A stretch of DNA of 37,266 nt from JBGZFC01 sp964631255. Its GTDB lineage: Bacteria; Bacteroidota; Bacteroidia; Bacteroidales; Dysgonomonadaceae. Shown here piece by piece: positions 33,411 to 37,266 of this stretch. The notes beneath the pieces are model-generated. The model worked only from the letters and a program-made list of their open reading frames with translations, was not told the DNA's origin and did not search any database. Made by a program: the position numbers and the translations under genes. The DNA is taken from positions 1 through 37,266 of the forward strand of contig CAZVWS010000020.1 of the NCBI GenBank assembly GCA_964631255.1. The letters are read 5' to 3'. Position 1 is the first letter of the stretch; every line of letters begins with the position of its first letter.

Positions 33411-34307
33411 ATGACAAAGTTAAAAGATTGGCTTTCCGCTTTTCGCCTGCGCACACTGCCGCTTGCAATTGCGGGCGTGATTTTGGGGACGGGATTGGCA
33501 CTGCACGAAGGTCAATTCTCATTGCTCACCTTGGTGTTGGCATTGGCGTTAGCCATCTCCATCCAAATTTTGGCCAATCTGGCGAACGATTTGGGCGATT
33601 ACCAAAAGGGAACGGACATAACCGGCAAACGCATTGGGCCGGCACGCGCCGTGCAAAGCGGTAAAGTATCAACCAAGCAGATGAAAACGGCGGTAATTGT
33701 TGCTGCCGCTATTTCCGCGATAATCGGACTGGCTTTGGTTTTAACCTCTGTACAAAGCGCTTCTGTTTTTATTTTATTGGGCGTGGGATTGGTCTGCATT
33801 GTAGCCGCCATGTTTTACACCATGGGCAAATATGCCTACGGTTATGTGGGTTGGGGCGATTTCTTCGCGTTCCTGTTTTTCGGTCCGGTGGCGGTTATCG
33901 GCACATACTTTTTGTACACCAATTCGTTCGATTTCCAACCGGTATTGCCATCGGTGGGATTGGGTTTCATCAGCACGATGATTCTCAACGTGAACAATAT
34001 GCGCGATATGGAGAACGACCGCGCTTCGGGCAAAATAACCGTTGCCTCCAAATTGGGGCTCAAAAATGCCAAGATTTACCACACGCTGCTCACGTTTGGT
34101 ATGTTCACTTGCTTCCTGCAATACAGTTTCATGTATGCGGCGGCGCCGTGGTATCGCATTCTTTACGCCGTGGTTTTTGTGCTTCAGTTTTCAATCTTAG
34201 TGCAAATCCACAAAAAAGCGGGACACGAATTGGACCCTTACCTCAAATTCACCTCGTTAGCGGGATTGTTGTTGGCAATCGCATTCAGTATTTGCATTAA
34301 TATTTAG
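33411..34307 (+). CDS. menA: 1,4-dihydroxy-2-naphthoate polyprenyltransferase
   Basis: This 298-residue inner-membrane UbiA-family enzyme attaches the isoprenoid tail in menaquinone synthesis. It has about eight hydrophobic helices. The first substrate motif lies in LANLANDLGDYQKGTD (N-x3-D), followed by RIGPARAVQSGKVS. The second is NVNNMRDMENDRASGK (D-x3-D). Menaquinone use fits an anaerobic or fumarate-reducing lifestyle and the Dcu carrier elsewhere in the window. It is separated from proS by the word-like repeat tract. Confidence 0.93.
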   Translation: MTKLKDWLSAFRLRTLPLAIAGVILGTGLALHEGQFSLLTLVLALALAISIQILANLANDLGDYQKGTDITGKRIGPARAVQSGKVSTKQMKTAVIVAAAISAIIGLALVLTSVQSASVFILLGVGLVCIVAAMFYTMGKYAYGYVGWGDFFAFLFFGPVAVIGTYFLYTNSFDFQPVLPSVGLGFISTMILNVNNMRDMENDRASGKITVASKLGLKNAKIYHTLLTFGMFTCFLQYSFMYAAAPWYRILYAVVFVLQFSILVQIHKKAGHELDPYLKFTSLAGLLLAIAFSICINI

Positions 34308-34326
34308 AGATGGGAAAGGAGTCGGT

Positions 34327-34944
34327 ATGAAAAATCAACTCAATAAACAAAAAAGAGCATATCTAAAGAAGGAAAAGGCATTAGAGAAAAAGCATTATCG
34401 AATTATTATCGGTTTTATGATTTTAGACGTGTGTTATTTTGTATTTGAACCGTTTATCATAGGAAACGATATTCGCTATTGGATTTTCATTTTTTGGATA
34501 CCTTTTATTGCCGGTATATTAGCTATCGGAATTTATCGCAAACAATATATCTTTAATTCTTTTGGACGCTTTGAGGAGTTTAAATGGAGATTTATTCCGT
34601 TAGGATTGTATTTCATAGTAGCAAGTATGATTTTCTCTTACATAATTCTGGGAATGACCGTTAGAATGGGTTTTAAAACAGCGTGTTATCTAACAGCAAA
34701 GAGAAACCCAACAGAACTAATAGTATATGACGTTAATGGGTTCATGCTCAACCAATCTGCCCGTTATTACAATTATCATGTTAGCGGAAAAACAAATGAT
34801 GATTTTGAACAATTTCCATGCAATTATAAATATTTAGAACAATATAAAGATGCAAACCCCAAGGATTATGTAATAATGGTAACAGCCCGAAAAGGAGTGT
34901 GGAATCATTACTATGTAGAAGATTGGGAGGTTGTGAAAAAATAA
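34327..34944 (+). CDS. Orphan membrane protein, unknown function
   Basis: I do not recognise this 205-residue protein. A basic N-terminus (KKEKALEKKHYR) is followed by three hydrophobic helices (about 25-43, 50-69 and 92-114), then a soluble C-terminal domain of about 90 residues rich in Tyr, Asn and Lys (NYHVSGKTNDDFEQF, YCVIM-like YVIMVTARKGVW, NHYYVEDWEVV). Base composition is more A+T-rich than its neighbours menA and the BPL_N-like gene, a hint of different origin. It starts 20 bp after menA. The 96 bp that follow, up to 35040, remain open in one frame (SIEDAPSDTITHPKATF) but I cannot link that peptide to a family. Confidence 0.7.
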   Translation: MKNQLNKQKRAYLKKEKALEKKHYRIIIGFMILDVCYFVFEPFIIGNDIRYWIFIFWIPFIAGILAIGIYRKQYIFNSFGRFEEFKWRFIPLGLYFIVASMIFSYIILGMTVRMGFKTACYLTAKRNPTELIVYDVNGFMLNQSARYYNYHVSGKTNDDFEQFPCNYKYLEQYKDANPKDYVIMVTARKGVWNHYYVEDWEVVKK

Positions 34945-35040
34945 ATTTTTACTCACTCTATTTTTTAGTCAATAGCATCGAGGATGCCCCAAGCGACACC
35001 ATCACACATCCAAAAGCCACATTTATAAAAAACGAAAAAG

Positions 35041-36177
35041 ATGAAAGTACAATATTATCTTATTTCATTAGCACTTCTATTCATTCAATGCACGCCGCGA
35101 CAAAACTCCGTTCAAGTTCCAACCCACAAAATCCGGGTCGCCGTTTTTGACGGGCACGGCGGTGCGCAAACCTGCATCTGGGAAGCGGTGGCAGCCGTAA
35201 AGCTGGATGCCGGAATGAACGTTCGCACCATCACCACCGCCGATATTGCTAACCATGTGCTCGATTCCATCGACGCCATCATCATCCCCGGCGGAGGCGG
35301 CAGTCGCCAGTTTCTGAATTTGGGAGCGGAGAACCAGCAACGCATCCGCGATTTCGTGGCACGAGGCGGCGGAGCGGTAGGCATTTGCGCCGGAGCTTAT
35401 CTTTTTTCCAGCACACCCGATTATGCCTGCCTTCAACTCAACGGAGCACAAGCCATCGATATGGAACACGACAACCGCGGGCACGGCATCGCCAAATTCA
35501 CGCTCACAGACGAAGGTAAAAAACTATTTCCTGAAATTGTCGACCGTGACACCGCCTACGTGATGTATTACGAAGGCCCGGTTTTTGTAAAAAACGAGAC
35601 CGATACCATTTCGTACCAAACACTTGCCATGATGGAAAGCGATGTGCACGAAGAAGGCAACGCGCCTGCCGACATGACCAACAACAAGCCGTTTTTCATT
35701 ACCAACAACTATGGAAAAGGGCGCGTTTTCAGCTCCATTGCACACCCCGAAGCCACGCCGGGCATGATGTGGATGATTCCGCGCATGGTGCGCTGGACAC
35801 TGGATTTACCGATAAACGAATACAAAAGCGGGGCAGTAAATCCCGATATCTTCAACAAAGAAATTCTGATGACCGTCAGCGATTTGAAACAAGAATCAGC
35901 ATACTTCCAAACATTTTTATACGGCACAGCCGACGAAAAAATTGCCGCGCTCAACTGGCTGCAATCCAAACACTCGTGGGATGCCAAGCACTGGATTCAG
36001 GGATTGCTGTTCGACGGTCATGCATCCGTTCGCGTACGTGCCGCCCAATATATTGCCGATACGCACTACCTGCATTATCTGCCCGATTTGCGTGCCGCCC
36101 ACGCTTCGGAAAAAGACGAAACCACAAAATCCCGATTGAAGGAACAGTTAGACAAACTGGAAGCGCTGCTTCCGTAA
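35041..36177 (+). CDS. BPL_N-domain (glutamine-amidotransferase-like) lipoprotein
   Basis: This 378-residue protein has a lipoprotein signal peptide (lipobox Cys17 in LLFIQC). Its N-terminal domain is of the class I glutamine-amidotransferase-like BPL_N type: IRVAVFDGHGGAQ (31-43), DAIIIPGGGGSRQFL (79-92), the nucleophile elbow GICAGAY with C116, and a C-terminal SSIAHPEATPG with H235 and E237 as the likely rest of the triad. Residues about 265-378 form a helical region with HEAT-like pattern (ALNWLQSK, DGHASVRVRAAQYI). The substrate is unknown. It is followed after 17 bp by a partial near-identical copy of its own residues 40-241. Confidence 0.85.
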   Translation: MKVQYYLISLALLFIQCTPRQNSVQVPTHKIRVAVFDGHGGAQTCIWEAVAAVKLDAGMNVRTITTADIANHVLDSIDAIIIPGGGGSRQFLNLGAENQQRIRDFVARGGGAVGICAGAYLFSSTPDYACLQLNGAQAIDMEHDNRGHGIAKFTLTDEGKKLFPEIVDRDTAYVMYYEGPVFVKNETDTISYQTLAMMESDVHEEGNAPADMTNNKPFFITNNYGKGRVFSSIAHPEATPGMMWMIPRMVRWTLDLPINEYKSGAVNPDIFNKEILMTVSDLKQESAYFQTFLYGTADEKIAALNWLQSKHSWDAKHWIQGLLFDGHASVRVRAAQYIADTHYLHYLPDLRAAHASEKDETTKSRLKEQLDKLEALLP

Positions 36178-36194
36178 ATACAACCAACGCACAA

Positions 36195-36799
36195 GGCGGT
36201 GCGCAAACCTGCATTTGGGAAGCGGTGGCAGCCGTAAAGCTGGATGCCGAAATGAAGGTTCGCACCATCACCACCGCCGATATTGCCAACCATGTGCTCG
36301 ATTCCATCGACGCCATCATCATCCCCGGCGGAGACGGCAGTCGCCAGTTTCTGAATTTGGGAGCGGAGAACCAGCAACGCATCCGCGATTTCGTGGCACG
36401 AGGCGGCGGAGCGGTAGGCATTTGCGCCGGAGCTTATCTTTTTTCCAGCACACCCGATTATGCCTGCCTTCAACTCAACGGAGCACAAGCCATCGATATG
36501 GAACACGACAACCGCGGGCACGGCATCGCCAAATTCACGCTCACAGACGAAGGTAAAAAACTATTTCCTGAAATTGTCGACCGTGACACCGCCTACGTGA
36601 TGTATTACGAAGGCCCGGTTTTTGTAAAAAACGAGACCGATACCATTTCGTACCAAACACTTGCCATGATGGAAAGCGATGTGCACGAAGAAGGCAACGC
36701 GCCTGCCGACATGACCAACAACAAGCCGTTTTTCATTACCAACAACTACAGAAAAGGGCGCGTTTTCAGCTCCATTGCACACCCCGAAGCCACGCCGGG
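36195..36799 (+). pseudogene. Truncated second copy of the BPL_N-domain gene
   Basis: This 605-bp segment matches 35158-35762 with no insertion or deletion (constant offset 1037) and seven mismatches, about 99% identity. It encodes residues 40-241 of the parent, including the C116 and H235/E237 positions. It lacks the signal peptide, the first strand and the whole C-terminal helical region. Four changes are non-synonymous (G58E, N60K, G86D, G225R) and three are silent. There is no start codon of its own. The long frame that includes it (from 35769) starts inside the parent gene in the wrong frame. After 36799 it runs out of homology and reaches TGA within a few codons. Confidence 0.9.
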
Positions 36800-36923
36800 T
36801 TTTTGAAATTCCGAAAGCATATGCTTCTCTTACCGAGATGTAAGGACGTGTTTGCATTTCGGCTATTTTTGGAGCAAGCTGTTCTAAAAGGACTTGTTTT
36901 CTTTCTTCTTCTTCAAAAGTAAT
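36800..36923 (-). pseudogene. Fragment of a helix-turn-helix / excisionase-like gene
   Basis: On the minus strand, after an in-frame TGA (36936-36938), the sequence encodes VITFEEEERKQVLLEQLAPK followed by IAEMQTRPYISVREAYAFGI and SK. The PYISVREAYAFGIS segment resembles the first half of the MerR/excisionase-type HTH in small Bacteroidetes DNA-binding proteins, where it would continue with a second helix. Instead, at 36800, the frame runs into the antisense of the truncated BPL_N copy. No normal start codon precedes VITF; the first ATG is at 36857. The assignment rests on a short match and is tentative. Confidence 0.45.
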
Positions 36924-37001
36924 GACTATTAAAAATCAGCCCGTTATGTATTTGTGGTACAAATATGGTGTAAAAAGTTGTTTTTTTGATATCGGTTACA
37001 A

Positions 37002-37266
37002 TCACTTTTTTATTACCCATTTGCCGGATTTTGTAGCTCCTTCGTGTTTAATTATGCCTTGTTTTGACATTTTCTGAATATGATATTTTACACCATTTAT
37101 ACTAATCCCGATTATTTCTGCTAACTCTTTTTGAGTTACTTCCGGTTTTTCCTCTATTATTCTCAAAATAATTTCTTGGGTAGTTTCTTGGGTAGTGCCA
37201 TCCGCTTCTTGGGTAGTTTCTTGGGTAGTTTCTTGGGTAGTGCCATTTGTATTCTGGATGTTTTCT
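37002..37266 (-). CDS. C-terminal part of a winged-helix regulator with TTQE repeats (partial)
   Basis: The frame is open from the window edge to TGA at 37002-37004, giving 88 codons without a start. It opens ENIQNTNG, then has five TTQE units (three, and two, split by ADG), then a winged-helix domain: IILRIIEEKPEVTQKELAEI, IGISINGVKYHIQKMSKQGI, IKHEGATKSGKWVIKK. This is the arrangement of the C-terminus of the AlbA_2/HATPase_c_4 'divergent AAA' putative transcriptional regulators, which often carry TTQE repeats before a terminal HTH. The N-terminal catalytic-like part lies outside the window. Confidence 0.8.
   Translation of the reverse strand, partial: ENIQNTNGTTQETTQETTQEADGTTQETTQEIILRIIEEKPEVTQKELAEIIGISINGVKYHIQKMSKQGIIKHEGATKSGKWVIKK
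37173..37241 (-). repeat. 12-bp tandem repeat encoding TTQE
   Basis: Five copies of the unit ACTACCCAAGAA (minus strand) lie at 37173-37184, 37185-37196, 37206-37217, 37218-37229 and 37230-37241. A 9-bp GCGGATGGC spacer separates two from three. The copies are identical at DNA level, which suggests recent slippage. Confidence 0.9.

Noticed and set aside
35077..35484. Long minus-strand frames opposite both BPL_N copies
   Set aside because: They mirror a well-supported coding sequence on the plus strand and show no signal or domain of their own; their duplication follows from the DNA duplication.
35769..36806. 345-codon open frame ending in the second BPL_N copy
   Set aside because: Its first 140 codons are an out-of-frame reading of the intact parent gene; only the part after 36195 is homologous sequence, so it is a chance fusion and not a gene.
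36561..36857. 98-codon minus-strand frame beginning MQTRPYISVREAYAFGISK
   Set aside because: Only about the first 19 codons come from the HTH-like fragment; the remainder is antisense to the BPL_N copy. It is treated as a broken gene fragment, not a functional fusion.
37173..37241. Regular 12-bp repeats as a possible CRISPR-like array
   Set aside because: The units are contiguous, in frame and encode TTQE within a coding region; there are no unique spacers.

Overview
The window looks like a chromosomal segment from a fermentative or anaerobic member of the Bacteroidales. Several things point that way. Many genes are preceded by the Bacteroidetes-type -7 element TAnnTTTG. There are Bacteroidetes-typical families (DUF3256, a GldL-like membrane segment, a Bacteroidetes-type Mrp without CxxC, an archaeal/eukaryal-type ProS, a periplasmic asparaginase beside a Dcu carrier). 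Codon use is A+T-leaning, with short A+T-rich intergenic regions. A run of 52 N inside proS shows that this is a scaffolded draft assembly, possibly a metagenome bin.

Layout. 1-1050 (minus strand): the 5' part of a tRNA-Arg(CCG), a DUF3256-like secreted protein and a small acidic lipoprotein. 1474-7648 (plus): a galactose/hexose cluster with a sugar-nucleotide-type nucleotidyltransferase, a CBS-domain membrane protein, galM, a sugar MFS carrier and galK; neither galT nor galE is visible. 7722-10164 (minus): a small membrane-anchored protein, Mrp/ApbC and trmB. 10504-13496 (plus): gdhA with a GldL-like two-helix protein, then an OFA-type MFS carrier. 13530-16412: an AddB-like Fe-S nuclease. 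16439-17140 (minus): tadA and a small basic protein. 17239-24152 (plus): housekeeping genes yraN, birA, pyrH, frr, rsgA, cls, aroK and an alanine-dehydrogenase-like protein.

24281-27881 (minus) is an apparent asparagine-use operon: Dcu carrier, periplasmic asparaginase, outer-membrane porin. 28083-30668 (minus) is an ECF sigma-factor cassette with a TPR lipoprotein-like or secreted protein, a one-helix membrane protein that may be its anti-sigma factor, and a Spy/CpxP-like periplasmic protein. 30843-34307 (plus) carries prmA, proS and menA. The last 3 kb is accessory in character: an orphan membrane protein, a BPL_N/GATase-like lipoprotein, a 605-bp near-identical partial second copy of that gene that stops abruptly at 36799, a fragment of a minus-strand excisionase-like gene starting exactly there, and the C-terminus of a winged-helix regulator with TTQE repeats.

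Most of the window is ordinary core genome. I found no convincing new multi-gene defence or mobile system. The observations most worth a second look are the duplicated and broken BPL_N locus with its breakpoint, the alanine-dehydrogenase paralogue lacking two expected catalytic residues, the porin-asparaginase-Dcu operon, the galactose cluster with a nucleotidyltransferase instead of galT, and the degenerate 'word-like' intergenic repeats.
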